Positions 23,222 to 39,304 of a stretch of 64,000 bases of DNA are shown piece by piece. Location of the stretch: contig CAJNYU010003079.1 in assembly GCA_905331475.1 (NCBI GenBank), positions 62,001-126,000 of the forward strand. The letters run 5' to 3'. Origin of the DNA: Rotaria socialis (lineage: Eukaryota; Rotifera; Eurotatoria; Philodinida; Philodinidae). The translations under genes and the position numbers were made by a program. The notes under the pieces are model-generated. The model was not told the origin of the DNA and did not search any database. It saw only the letters and a list, made by a program, of their open reading frames with translations. Each line of letters opens with the position of its first letter. Within the stretch, counting starts at the first letter, position 1.

Positions 23222-24775
23222 CTACGAGGCATCTTTTACACACGGGCGATTTAAACGGTCATATTCATCTTTTTCTTCATTCCATCGATTTAAACGTTCT
23301 CCTAAAGTTTTAAAACTTGGTCGTTGATAGGATTCATAATATAAGCATGGGAGAATCAATCGATTATAAAATTGTTTCGAACATTTCAAAGGCTTTAGAT
23401 GAACATATCCAGAAAATACAAGCGCTCGAATTGAATCAAAACTTTTCTCTTCTGGATACGGATCATCACCTTTTAACCAAATTTCAATTAGAACAATACC
23501 AAATGACCATACATCGGATTTGATTGAATAAGTTGCTCGATCTTGAAGTACTTCTGGTGCTGTCCAACGAATAGGTACTTTATTCGAATAGACTTCGTTA
23601 CGTTGCAGAAAATCATCTTTATTAACAATAGTTGATAAACCGAAATCAGCTATTTTTATTGTCTTTCCTCCGTCACTTAACAAAAGGTTTCTACAAGCAA
23701 GATCTCGATGTAGACAAGATTTTTGTTCGAGAAATAACATTCCTCGGCATACATCATATGCATAAGAGATGATAATATTTTCACTAGGTACATCTTGATG
23801 AAATTTTAACCAATTTTTTAAATCTCCATTTTCCATTAATTCTGTTATAAGTAAAGTTTCATTTTTGTTAATATCTTGTGCAACACCATAACAAGCAACA
23901 ATAAAATTATTTCGTAATGTTTTCATTGTTTCAATTTCACGAATAAAACTATCTATTGTTGCTTTATCATGTCGTAATGGATTTAGTTTTTTAACAGCAA
24001 CTGGTATTGATCGATGACCATGCTTCCATAGAGCACGCCAAACTTCTCCAAATTCACCTTTACCTATGGGAAATTGAAATGTTAGATTACGTGTTGGTAT
24101 ATGCCATAGATCTTCCTCAAATTCAATTCGGCACGGTATTATTTCAGATAATGGTATAAATTTACGGACATTTTCATCTTGAATAAGCTGTTGAAATGAC
24201 GTAAATGATAGGTTCTGTAATCTTGATTCTTGTGCAAAATAAAATCGATAACTTATTGGATCAGTGTGTATTAAATAATGCCAATCTTCTGCGTGTCTCT
24301 GATTAGATACTTGAGCTATACTTAAAACAAATGAATTCGACTCTGTATTACTTCGACGTATCAGATAAGCACCGGGTACATTATATTGTAATAAACATCG
24401 TTGTATAACACCTCTATCATCACTACCTAAACGTAATGGTGTTTCCGAATCAAGTTGTAAACTTCGTCTATTTATTATACATTCACTATTTGTACGTAAA
24501 TGAATTAAATGTTTGTATTCTTCATTGATTTCAGCGACTAATTCAAATTCATCACCTTTTTCATACGAACATTTTGCATTAATAGATCTGCAACAATCAG
24601 CAATATAGATCGGTTTATATAATTGTACATAATTTGTTTTTTTATTAGTATTATTGGGCATAGATGTCACACATGTAGTTGATCGGCGTTGACTGCATCT
24701 GATGTCTTTTTGCAATTTAGATGATCTTGGCACTAAGGAAGGCCGAATAGTACTTATGAGTTTATCCGATTCCAT
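23222..24775 (-). CDS. Intronless non-receptor tyrosine kinase (SH3-SH2-kinase)
   Basis: A single 517-codon frame. It has an SH3-like segment (about residues 48-108), an SH2 domain (about 115-215, phosphotyrosine-binding arginine in YLIRRS), and a tyrosine kinase domain (about 232-500). Kinase motifs are complete: glycine loop GKGEFGEVW (238-246), VAVKK lysine K262, HRDLACRN (356-363), DFG (377-379), activation-loop tyrosine Y396 and the APE equivalent in WTAPEVL. HRDLA-RN rather than HRDLRAAN points to the Csk/Frk/Brk side of the Src-related kinases. The protein starts MES, so N-terminal myristoylation is not predicted, and there is no obvious Src-type C-terminal regulatory tyrosine tail. 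It is likely an active cytoplasmic kinase. Absence of introns in an intron-rich neighbourhood suggests retrocopy origin or intron loss. Confidence 0.92.
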   Translation of the reverse strand: MESDKLISTIRPSLVPRSSKLQKDIRCSQRRSTTCVTSMPNNTNKKTNYVQLYKPIYIADCCRSINAKCSYEKGDEFELVAEINEEYKHLIHLRTNSECIINRRSLQLDSETPLRLGSDDRGVIQRCLLQYNVPGAYLIRRSNTESNSFVLSIAQVSNQRHAEDWHYLIHTDPISYRFYFAQESRLQNLSFTSFQQLIQDENVRKFIPLSEIIPCRIEFEEDLWHIPTRNLTFQFPIGKGEFGEVWRALWKHGHRSIPVAVKKLNPLRHDKATIDSFIREIETMKTLRNNFIVACYGVAQDINKNETLLITELMENGDLKNWLKFHQDVPSENIIISYAYDVCRGMLFLEQKSCLHRDLACRNLLLSDGGKTIKIADFGLSTIVNKDDFLQRNEVYSNKVPIRWTAPEVLQDRATYSIKSDVWSFGIVLIEIWLKGDDPYPEEKSFDSIRALVFSGYVHLKPLKCSKQFYNRLILPCLYYESYQRPSFKTLGERLNRWNEEKDEYDRLNRPCVKDAS

Positions 24776-25832
24776 ATGAACTGTTGAGTCTGTAAATGAT
24801 GATGTTTATGAGAAGTTATTTCAATAAATTCTTGTACTATTTATTAATAGGTGTTGAATCCTAATAGCAACTACGACGTGAAAAAAACACGTATCTCAAT
24901 AAAAACCGACAGTTATTTACGCATTGCATTTCATTTCACCTTGGTTAGTAATAAATCTTTTAAACATCAGAAAGAAACGTCATCAATAGATAAGAACTGA
25001 AAAAGACTTTAGTTTTTGAATAGATACCATGTCGTCTGCGAGTATCTTTTTTTTGCCTGATTGTTTTTATCATCACCCTGTATACACAACAATTCATTGA
25101 TGCAAGTAAAAAAAGATAAGTTTCGAGGCACATGAATAAATGACCCTATTGAAATGTTTATTTTTAAAAATGACTAATTATCTAATCGTAGAACTTGGAT
25201 GATAGCTTTGCTTTTCAGATGGATGCTTTTCTCATTAATTATAGCATGCATACAAAAGTCTAAATATGGCATGTCATTAAAAACAAAAAGTGTTTTTATA
25301 TATAAGTTAATGTCGCTAACTTTGCATCCGCAAGCTTTTTCTTATCAGAAAAAAGACATGAGCTTTGGTTAAGTCTTTTCTGAGATGATTCACATAAATT
25401 ACGAAGTAACCCACGCCAAAATCGAAGAAAAATTACGTCATTATTTTCGATCTTGTTTGCAGTGCTAATTGTATTTGTTGTAAGGTTCCGATGAAACAAT
25501 ATTTACTAGAAATTATAGAGAGGCTCTTCTTCTAAGAAAAATAATTAGAGAAAAAAATTTTCATTCATTTTTCATCCCTACTTGACAAAGCTTGTAATAA
25601 TATAAAAGCATTAGATTAGTGTCAAAACTTGGTGTATTTCAAGAATATCAGTCTCGAATGTGCTAAGCTTTGGAGACACGAACGTTAATTTACATGGAGA
25701 AAATTCATGCTTTTGTTTTGCTATTCTATTCTTCTTTAAATGGATAAACTACATTATTGATTGCTATTGTATCAAATCAATTGCTTAGGGGTATTCGAAG
25801 TCTTAATACAGAAATAGAGACAACTGTCTAAA

Positions 25833-25937
25833 TTTGGGTTTGTCCCTTTTCGTTCCCACTCTTCCGAACATCCGGTATTTTCAAAAAAAACGATATCCGT
25901 AAAAAAAAGAGGGGACGAAAAGGGACTACCCCCTAAA
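25833..25937. repeat. Short terminal inverted repeat element
   Basis: The left arm includes tgtcccttttcgttccc (from 25841) and the right arm ggggacgaaaagggac (from 25911), near-perfect complements. Flanking tttggg and cccctaaa extend the symmetry. About 105 bp, non-coding, with A-runs in the loop. Confidence 0.7.
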
Positions 25938-28900
25938 GTTATATGAGAATTTTTTTTTAAAATATTCTTTTAACCAATGAATGACACCTCAGTAATGATT
26001 ATTAATAGTGTAACATTTTTTTTTGACAAGCATTTACTGTATCAAAAAAGTCATTCTCGCTTCCAAGATGCAAGTAGTTCTGGATTCGTTGAAGCTTATC
26101 CAAACTTCATTCATGTTGCTTTTTAATGTCACATTCGAAAATTTAAATAAGATAGAGCATTTGTTTAATTCTTTTATCTGATCAATTGAAAAAGAAATCG
26201 TTCATATTTATGAAGTATTGAAACTTTATGTGTTTGAATGCGATCACAAACGATTGATTTCAATTCATAAAATTATTAATGCATGATATTTATTTCTTGA
26301 CATTGGTGATAAAATAATAAGAGTTTTATTTTTTGAATAATTTATGGAATAGAATATGTCATATATCTATTGGAAACTAAGTCACATTTGACAGATGTAG
26401 TTGTTTACATGCGATAAATTCATCGCGGATTATGTACAAGTGGCCATGACGAACGTAAAGAAACGATATGAAAACAGCTTCAAAATAAATAAAAAACAAA
26501 GTTCGTCATGCGAAAGAAAAATATCAAAAAATAAAATGTAGAACGATGGGTAAATAGACGACTGTCGCTCTCTATCAAAAGAGAATTGACTTAATTATTT
26601 TTGCATTTAGAAAGTCAACGGATTTTAAGTAAATATTCTCATCTCTACTCAAGTTTCTCAATAGGCGTTGACAGTTGATTGAATCTCTGTATTGAAAGAG
26701 AAACAGGCTCGAATTTGGCAATATACTAACTGACTGAAAGTTATGCAAATAATGAAATTCCTTTTCCGAAAATACTAGACGTTTTATCATTAGCTCTAAC
26801 ACAATAAAACAAATAAATTTCCATATCTAAAATCCACCACGGCAATAATCAAATTTTCTTTAAAAAGTTTTCTTTCATCTACATTCTTACTGGCGCATTG
26901 TATCTTTCATATCGTAATCAATTTATTTACATTGAAGTAATCGAAACGGACTATGCTAACAATTTTTTCTCTAGTTTCCTCTACAAAATACCAGCATTGG
27001 TACAAACAATAGGTTATCTTCAGTCGATGCAGCTATGGAATATAGACATATAACTCTATCAATTATTTCCATCATAGTCAATATGTATAATTGTATATGA
27101 GTCTACATTCATTTCGTTTTCATCTATCAATAGTCGTCGTAAAATTGTTTCATTGAAACTTTTTTTGATGTGATAGTGCAAGCCATGCTGATCGCGGTGA
27201 GTTTTCATTGGAAAATATTATGAGAACGTTTTTGATAGTTTAGCATGCACTTAACCGCACATTCGTATGATCCATAAGGAAATTACCACCTCTCATTATA
27301 TGACATGCAATAAAACGATAAGAGAAAACTTGAATACATTTATTGAATTCTATACAAAATAATTAATGTTCATAATTATATATTGATTCTTGTAATTAAA
27401 CGTGTAAAAATACAAAAATCTTTGGCAAATATTACAATCTGTTCAACTTATGCTATTAAACAAAAAATCAATAGTGAATAAACACAATTCATGATGTCAG
27501 TATTAAAGAAGGTATGTTGAATATATACATAGACAGGTGTTAACAGATTTATCTGTAAACCTAGACGAGAAAATTAACGAAAAAAAAAACATCTACACTG
27601 ATTCGACATTTTCTATTTTTATCCGATCATTCTTATTTAAATGAATATGAAACCCTCTATTAACTTTATATAATACAATCGATTTCTAGAAGTAATATTT
27701 GATGAGATATAATTAAATTTATCATTATTTCGTATCCGAGCGGTGTGCCATCGTTGCAGTAGAAACAAAATAAAAAATATGAATTATGTTTATATAGATA
27801 TGCATAATTTATGTAAGCAGCGTCACTCGTACGCTTATACTTATTTTATTGGTTATTTATTTGATAAAAAGAACTTAACAATCCTTTCATATGGAAAAAA
27901 AACTTTATGGCTGCTTTTCCATGATATTATACATTAATTAGACAGATGCCTGAAGAACCAGAATTCCTGCGCGACATAAGGTACGATTTTTCTATACCAG
28001 CATTAACCGTAGTATAGAACAAATGACTATAATATTCCTATGTTTCAACTATTTGACCGAATGAAATTAAGAATTCAAAAAATTAATTAGTAGAAGATAT
28101 CTAAAATATTAGCATTAGAGTCTAGAGCAAGACGCATACACTGTTTTGCAAGTGATACTCCCCCTACGTAATTCAGTCGAGTATGAAATCAATTCCACGA
28201 ATATTTTGAACGTATTTTTACTGATGTGTTTCTTTATCCATAAAAATCGATTTTGACTATTTGACATCATACCAGAATAAGTTAATAGTAATTTATGAAA
28301 ATATTATTGATAATATTGATTTTTAAACGATGAAACGGAAATTCCATCCACATCTACATCAATCATATCACTTTGAGAATAATTATTTTTTGTAAATATA
28401 TAAAAAAAAAGTATATTTTATTATAATATTAAGATACTATCAATTAAAGTCAACAATAATAAATTTCCGCTCAAAAGACTTATATTTGTTAAGACGATCA
28501 TAAATTGAATTAGGCAGTAGATCTTATAGTCTCGGAATTTTTCACTTCCACAATGTCAGAAAGACATAGCAAACAATGTTGCATACTTCTGCGGGTTTGT
28601 TTTTTGCTTTGTGAAATACACAAGAAAGAAATAGCTATATTCCGGCTAAACGGCCTGAGGGAGTGAATGAATTTTTAGCATTTTTCAATAACAACTGTGG
28701 TAACCATAGCTTTGCTCGTTTGTAAACTCCAAATGAAAGATAATATTTTGTTTATTATGCTTCAAAGAATAAAGTATCGATCATGTGCATTGATTCGTAT
28801 GTCGAACATCGTACAAAAACGTTATTGTATCTGTTTGATGTTGTGTGACTGATCGGTGAACATGATCGATATGTCATTCGGTGAAACATGACATATCACA

Positions 28901-30427
28901 TCGAGGTGGTGTTCTTTAAATTCTCAGATCGATTCTATCAGAGAATAAAGCAAACCTTGATTACTATATTAGTTACCGAAAACGATCAAAAGCAGAAAAA
29001 TTCATTAGACTATTTCATCTCTGGAATTGTTTTTCTGCATTGAAACACACATCTAACCAATACATCGACCTATTAAGAATTCATACTATGTCCTTGTAAT
29101 TTATGCTAGAAGAAACGTGAGCTTATCGTATATCTACGATCTTATCTATTAGTACCATCAACTGAAAAATTCCTATATTTTTGTTTTTTCTTTAGAATGA
29201 GATATAAATAGCATTATCATGATCTTTTTATTCTATCAATTTTTCTATACTGACCAAAAACAAAGTACGCGTTCAATTGAGTTCTTGGTTTACACAATAA
29301 TAAAAATAAAAGAACTATAGTGAATCTCATTACTTTTCTATCGAAAAAGCATTTTTTTGTTTTCTTTTATGAATGAATTATTTCATAACTCTTACTCATA
29401 CATATTACAGAACAGCACCGTCAGAATGGAATTAAGCTTTTTTATTTACCGAGAAACATATTTTCATCTAAAATGGGTTTGACTTTGTTCTCTGAATATT
29501 TAGTACAGCATGAAGTTTAACAAAACCTGATATATATTTTCAGAAAGAAAATTAAAAAAGATTAACTAGATAATTATATTAGTCGTGTATCTAGTTAGTT
29601 ATATTATTATCTTGAGATTCAAAGAAAGAGAAACGAAACCATTAGATATTTAATAGAAAGCAGATTCCGATATGTTCATATTTCTTTTTTTATTATTATA
29701 CTTTCTCTTCCTGTCAAAGGTCTTTATAGAATTCTTTTCCGTCCCCATTTCTGTAAAGCACATGTGTTCGCATAGAAAAATACAATAGATCGCTCCGCAA
29801 TAGAAATAATCATTCATCAAAATAAACTATATCGTCTAAAAATGAGCATCTACCATAAGGTAATCATAAATCTCAATTATTTTCATCTTTGACATAGGTT
29901 AAACTAATGTTTTTCAGGGTGGTATGTATTTTCAGTTATTATATTTCGTTCATCGATAGTGTTTGTTCTATATTTATTTATAAATAGATATAGTATATAA
30001 GAAGAAGAAAAATAATCATAAGCTTAGAGCTTCTTATATACGCCTAATGTTATGTATGTGTAGGTGTATGTTATTTTTTAGTTGATTGATTGATACTTGT
30101 AATTTCGAATAGCATAAATTGAAGCATTTTTTGAAATCTTTGTTTTCTTGAATAAAACATTCGCGAAGTGCATAGCACAAAATAAACATACAGAAAAAAA
30201 ACTTTAAATCAATTTTTCTCTTTCCCTCCCTTTTTTTATTTTTATTTCATTCTCTCGGCGGACAATGGTTTTATTTGAGAGCGACTAGTTAGAGGCGAGG
30301 GTGGAGCAAGAAGCATAAAAAAACAACACAGGGGAAAAAAGAGAAATCTGGAGGGCTACACGCTCATAATGCTGCTCTTCATTCAATCAATGCGTGATTG
30401 ACGGAAATTGGAGTGTCCTGCCATCAA

Positions 30428-30452
30428 TAATATATATATATATATATATATA
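30428..30452. repeat. (TA)n microsatellite
   Basis: Uninterrupted alternating ta run of about 25 bp, followed by tacatacac. Confidence 0.9.
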
Positions 30453-31360
30453 CATACACCAAGAGACATACGTGATAGGTAATACATAAGTATGTATATA
30501 TATATTACTAGTGATTGTGCGTTTGATAAAAGATTCCCGTTGAAAATATTTTTTCATTCAAAAAACAAAAGAGCATATTTTCATATTATCATCTTAGTTG
30601 AGTTTCGTGTTGTTTCATAGAATATATTTTCTTCCTAGTGGCAAGCGTGTAAGACAGATAAAATTACTTTTTCTTATAATCTGCTTTTCTTGTAACCTAA
30701 GAATGGCAACTTTGTTTGTTATAATATATTTTATTGCATAATTCAAAAACAATAGTATGAAAACTTATAAATTCAATAAGTTCGACGCAATAGAAATATG
30801 CGATCAGTGTTTTCGTCAGGAGAAAAAACCTTTATTGAAATAAAAGTACAAAAAAACGTTCGTTGAAACCTTGTCAATGCCAAACATAAAAGGAAGACTT
30901 TTCTTGACGTCAACAATAGTAGTTGAATATTAAGATTTGTTTTTTTCTGCCGTTCCTTTTTATTTTTATTTTTTTACAACATCATCTGCCGTTTATGGGA
31001 TCTCTATCGTATCTCATCTAATGTTTTCTGAGCACAACATTCAACTTTTCCTTCTTCTTCTCTTAACATTCAGGCTCATTGAGTGGTTAGCACCATATTC
31101 TCTCACACCTACCACATTTGTTTTTATCAAACAGCGATAATGAAAAAAACATCCTATGATAGAAAAAGGAAAAGGAAGTTTTCGGTTCTTTCTTCATTAA
31201 TATTACCTCTGTAGATATATTTATGAGTGAGAGAAATTCTTTATATTTCCTGAGATAAAAAAAAAAGAAATCAGCATATTGCATGCCATAGAAATCAATG
31301 AAAATAGCCCATCTTTATATGTTGTTTGTTTATTTTCATAAGTGATCTCTTTTTTTCTGT

Positions 31361-31368
31361 GCATTTAG
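31361..31368 (+). promoter_or_regulatory. Candidate trans-splice acceptor of the PRKX-like gene
   Basis: A pyrimidine-rich run followed by gcatttag ends 18 bases before the ATG at 31387, the same arrangement as at psma2 and KSR. Confidence 0.4.
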
Positions 31369-31386
31369 TTTAAAATCCGTCGAATA

Positions 31387-34163
<2,777 letters not shown>

Positions 34164-34898
34164 CAAATAGAAAAACATGTATTTTTATTTTTATTTTATT
34201 TTATTTTTTTGTGTATGCATATGCAAAGCAAGTGAATAAGAAAATATATACATATATACATAGAAAAGGGATGTCCCGACACGATAATAAAACGTTTTTC
34301 TACTCATGAAACTTCTTTCAAGTTTCGCTAGATTAAACAAACAAGTCTTCGTGCTGAGGAATCGCCTTTAACTTGCAAGTATGTGCACCATGTAGTGTCA
34401 AATGAGCGCTGAATCTTCTGAAATATCCTTCGCTTATAACTGTATAGATTATAGCACTTTTATGCTTTTTTTTAATGAACTTCTAATAACTTCTCGATAG
34501 TCGACGTTGTAACTTCGCTTTGAAATTTATAATAAAGAGTGTCTCTAATTAAATTTGATGGGCTCTTTGGTTCGTTTCATTATTCTGATTATGAGATACA
34601 ATTACAGTTAAAGAGCGTATTTTACTTCATTCAAATATTTATTTCCGAAAAAACTACGTCATTCATTTGAAAAGTACCGCAAAGTGATGCAGTATATTCG
34701 TCGTTCATTTGACTCCAATTGATACGCATAGTCTTGACTCGTCATTGATATGTTCATTAGTGAACTTCTCTCGTCGAGCGATAACAAAAGTTGCTTGGGT
34801 CTCAACGAGTTCTTGTCTTTTTGTTGCATATGATAAAGATGAGTTTAAAATTCACATGGAACATTCATTATATGGAGTATTTTAATTAGAAACGAACT
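34164..34898. other. Convergent 3' region between PRKX-like gene and DRC11
   Basis: T-rich 3' sequence with attttatttt repeats directly after the PRKX stop. No exon was seen. Confidence 0.5.
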
Positions 34899-37800
34899 TT
34901 AACGTGTTTGTTTTAATGACGTTTTCTTTGATGTTGATGACGATGTTTGAACTAATTCATGTAAACGTTTGATACCATTTGCAGTTTTAGCATACCAATT
35001 CTATTAAAATTACCATAGTGAGATAGAATGTATATATATGGGTTTTTTTTACTTTAATTTTATTTTCTTCATCAACAAAAACAGGAACTTTTGTACCGAG
35101 TACAGTAATAAAATCATCAGCGGTACAGGTCATATTTGAATATTTGGTTTCTTGTTTGATTTTAATCACTTTATCAATTGCTTCAAGAATTTGCCCGGCT
35201 GTATAGCCATCGGATAACGATGCGAGCCTACTCAATTCAACATCATTAATATTCATATTACATTTTTCAATTAAAGTCTCATAAAAAATTTCTATAAATA
35301 AAATTCAGACATATTTTATAAGTAGCATAATGACTTTTTTTACTGCGTCTTGATCCATAATTTGGTCGTGGAAATAGAATAATATGTTGATAGATTTGTA
35401 GAAATTGTTTTATTCGAGCTCGGTATGGTTGAGATGATAAACCAACAAGCATAATTCGTTGGCCTGGTTTTATACTTTTAATAAATTTACGTACTGCACG
35501 TTTGTATCGACTGGGTTCAATTGCTTTTTCCTGTGTAGTTAGCTTTTTTGAAAAAATGACTTCCATATCACGTATCATACAAAGAACGGGAGGCATCATT
35601 AAAGCAAGCTAAGATCAAAGTGGATCATTGTAATATAAGTAAGGATTTGAGTGAATAGAAAAAAAATTCATCGTACCTGTTTAACCATCGCAAAAAGCAC
35701 TTTCAGGCCACTCGCTAAAGCAACAAAGAATATTCATGTTTTTTTACTGCATGCTATGTTTCTGTACTATTTCAAAAAGAAACGAGGTTATCATATGAAA
35801 ATATGCTTTTATTGTTCTGTGTAAAATGAAAATACTCATAAGAGTAGATTTTAATTTACCACTATTAAAGGATTTAGCAACATTTGCTGGCGATAGGTCT
35901 ACGAGAAGACCACCTAATTGATTGCATGCAATATGTACAAGTAATTCTTTGCCACTACCACGTGGTCCAGCCAGTAACACAGCTTTACGTATTGGTAGAT
36001 TGAGGTGAATATTTTCTGAACCTATCGTTTTAGAAAACAAAAATACACAAAACAAAAATCTAATATTTGTTTACAAAGAGGGAAAATAATCTGTAGAATG
36101 ACAAGCTGTTGGCAATCGAGTAAAGATGGCATTGGTTCTTTTTCATTACAACGCATACTTTCACTTAGATATTGATAATCACCAATAAAATCTCGTTGAT
36201 GAACAGGTTTCGTAGGTAGAATAATACCTGCTTCAACAAGTTCTTCAAATATTGAATCGTTTGTTCTAAAGGGAAGTTTTACTCTTAGAGAAATTATTCA
36301 ACGACTCTGCTGTACCTATTAGCAACAATATCTTTAGTTTTTTTATTTCTTCTTCTTCTCTTCTTTTTTTTCTTTTTTGATTTTTTGATTTGCTTATCTT
36401 TAACATTATCAATAGATAATTTCAGATAGATTAATTCATTACGAAGAATATTATCCACATCACGTCGTATTTCATATTCGACTTCCGATCGAAAATGGTC
36501 CATAGCTAATAATGTATCATACTGTTGATCTTTATTATGTGATTCATCTCGTTGATAAAACAATTCTTTATAAATATTCATTTGGTTATTTATAGAAGGA
36601 ATAAATTTCGAGGGTTCTAATTCATTCATGATTGCCTTCTAAAAATAATAAAAGGGTCGAAAGCGCGTGGTGTTTTCTTTATAGTCTTTGAATTACTTGT
36701 TTTATTGGCTTCTTCTTTCTTGCTTTCTTTGCTATTTGTTTTACTTCTTTCCGTTTTATTTTCTTATTTTTCAATGCTTGAGCTTGCTAGAAAAAATACA
36801 AATTAGACAAGAGATTTTTCTTTTCTTCTTTTTTTAGGTGTTTCTAAACCTTGTCAACAAATTCTTGAACTTCAGCTATTGTCATTTCTTTGAAAAGTAT
36901 CGTTGAACCATTGACTTCATTCGATGGATAAATAGGAAACTGACCATAAAGTTGACGTGATTCCAATAACCATTGAAACATGACATTTTTCATGCGCGAT
37001 TTGACTTCCGTTTCTTCATATTGATGAAGTTTTTGTTTGATATAATTTGATGCTCCATCAAATTCTTGATGATGCTGCAATTGTAAATCACGCATCTTCT
37101 TATCTCTATCATCGATATAACTCTCAGCGAATAGTTTTCTTCGAGGTAGAATCTAAACAGATCAATTACAGTGATATAAATTCGCCACTACAGCAAAAAC
37201 TAGACTGAAAAGTTTTTTCCTCGTTGATATTTTTCACATATGCCATAACACTAGATGTACTCTATTTTAATGGAACTACTAAGAATCAGATGAAGTGGTA
37301 CATGTTCACGACGAGTAATAAATTTTCTAATTTATCACCGTTTATTTTGCCTACGTCATATCTGGCGGCTAAATAGTTCGTCATATGTATCAACAAAAAC
37401 AAAACAAAGGTTGGCCTTCAACAATGACGTCATCAAAATATAATGCTCCAATAATATCCTGATTTCGAGGACACAGTAAAGTTTAATACACGACATAGAT
37501 GTACATCAAAAGAAAAGATCTATGACTAATGAATGTAATAAAATAGAAAATATTTTGATTATTCTCTGTTATGAAATCAGTCATGCGATAAGCATATGAA
37601 CTGCATATTTTGATTGCCGTGAAAGAAATTTTTTTTGGGTAATTTGCTACTTTTCTTGTAGATAATAATTCTTTTAATGCTTCTTCCCTCATAAGTACTT
37701 TGGAGTACACGAATAGATACTACAGGTCTATTTTCGTAGCAATAGACGAGCTAACAGTGGAAAATAATACGACGAACGCATCATTACGTAAATTCACTCT

Positions 37801-38615
37801 TTCATACCATGTTTAACAATTCTGCTTTTTCAATCTTTTTTCTATTGAATAATTTTTCTGCGTATTGTTGTCTCCAAATTGTCTGAATAATAACACAACT
37901 ATCTTCAAGATTATTATCACTAATTGACTTCATTTCTTTTGTTTTTAATTCATTTTTCATTTGACGCATGAAATATGCATGTACGCGACCTTGTCGAGCA
38001 CGCTCATGTGCTTGAAGAATGTGAATGACAGCAGCTAATGGAATTATGCGAATTTGATCATTTTTTGATGTTAGGAAAGAATCAAACGAAGATTTCATGG
38101 AGAGAACATGCTTTGATTCATCTAAACGACTAAGGATCGTTCGTATTTTATGATTACGTTGTTCTATTGATTTAAAACGATCTTCAGCAAAACACGAAGG
38201 AATTTCAATACGCAAATTATCCTATAGCAAAAAAATATCTCTCCTATACATTCGGTAAGTTATCGTTTTTTTTTTGTTTTACTAATGTTTTATTTTGATC
38301 GAGTGCTAAATCTTCAAAATATGTATATTCACAGCAATCAAATTTAATCATTTCTTGTTTTAACTCAACTAATCGTCCAACAATACCATCTAGTAAAGTA
38401 CGTATTATCAAACGTTTTTGTGGATGAATTAATGTTTGATAGATTTCATCAAGTTTTTTCATAGAATCATTGTATTGAATAAAAATTTGTCGTACATAGT
38501 CGTTAGCGTTTCGTTTACTATCGAAACTTTTTGAACCTTGTATTTCAGATGTAAGTAAACGTGATAATTGAAGTTGAGTGTTTGCCCATAGGGTATGCAC
38601 ATATTTTTGTGACAT
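34899..38615 (-). CDS. drc11: Dynein regulatory complex protein 11 (IQ and AAA domain-containing protein 1)
   Basis: Component of the nexin-dynein regulatory complex that links axonemal doublets and tunes ciliary beating, relevant to a ciliated rotifer corona. Minus-strand exons: 38615-38283, 38221-37808, 37152-36850, 36786-36697, 36638-36316, 36265-36075, 36021-35860, 35714-35677, 35608-35344, 35291-35053 and 35000-34899; all junctions keep frame. The product is 819 aa, close to human IQCA1. An IQ motif lies at about 223-243 (IIQTIWRQQYAEKLF), a lysine-rich linker at about 350-480, and an AAA+ domain from about 545. Walker A is GPRGSGKE (570-577), with Glu after the lysine instead of Ser/Thr. 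The Walker B position reads MIRDMEVIF rather than four hydrophobics plus DE. ATPase activity is therefore doubtful. Exon 3 uses a weak donor (gtttag). Confidence 0.9.
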
Positions 38616-39304
38616 CGTCTATAGACTAATTATGAAGAGCGCCATTAGTTTATTTTTTGGCCAAAAGAATAGGTTTTCAATTGGTGAGTTAAAATTGTAT
38701 TTAGTACTCGAGCGCCTTTGGCTCGTTCGGATGATCGTGATTCATTTTCATTGAATCGCAGCTCGCAATAGGAAAGTAGAAAAAAATATATCTCGGAAAG
38801 AACAACACCGTTACGTGTATGCATACATTAATTTTCGAGTGAGGTGAGAGAATGACGATTTTTGAACACTTAATTGCATTTTACCTGATTTTATATTGCC
38901 ATTGATTAATAATTCCTATACAAGATTTTGTTTATCAACTCGTATAGAGAATGAACTCGTGAAATAATATGATTTACTAGGCACAAAATTTTTGAATAAA
39001 TTTCAGTCGGAAAAAAGGTTCAGAACCAGCAAAAAACATGCGATAGACTTCAGTATAGAGTACGCCACTCAAGGATTCTCACAGGCGAGATTTGATTAGC
39101 TATTTTTATCAGCCAATCAGTTTTATATTGTTGATTACTACTCGAGTAAGGATGTTCTGTTTACAATCACCACTCTCACCCATTGCCATTGTCTTCACTA
39201 TCACTAATTTAGCTTTTCTTCAATGGCAAAATCAAGCTAAAAAGAAAAAAATAACACATACTTCAATATAGAGCTGTTTTCTTCTCTAGATTTAAATTAA
39301 CACA
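38616..39304. promoter_or_regulatory. Divergent promoter region, DRC11 / KSR
   Basis: Separates the start codons of the minus-strand DRC11 gene and the plus-strand KSR gene (689 bp), so it should contain both promoters. A pyrimidine-rich acceptor-like cttctctag ends at 39289, 15 bases before the KSR ATG, suggesting a trans-splice site. No coding exon was seen. Confidence 0.5.

Larger units (their letters stand above)
24776..31386. other. Gene-poor 6.6-kb region
   Basis: AT-rich and without supported exons on either strand. It holds the inverted repeat at 25833-25937, a (TA)n run at 30428-30452, and a slightly more GC-rich patch at about 30250-30420 that encodes no recognisable protein. Promoter or 5'-UTR sequence for the kinase starting at 31387 probably lies at its right end. 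Confidence 0.5.
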
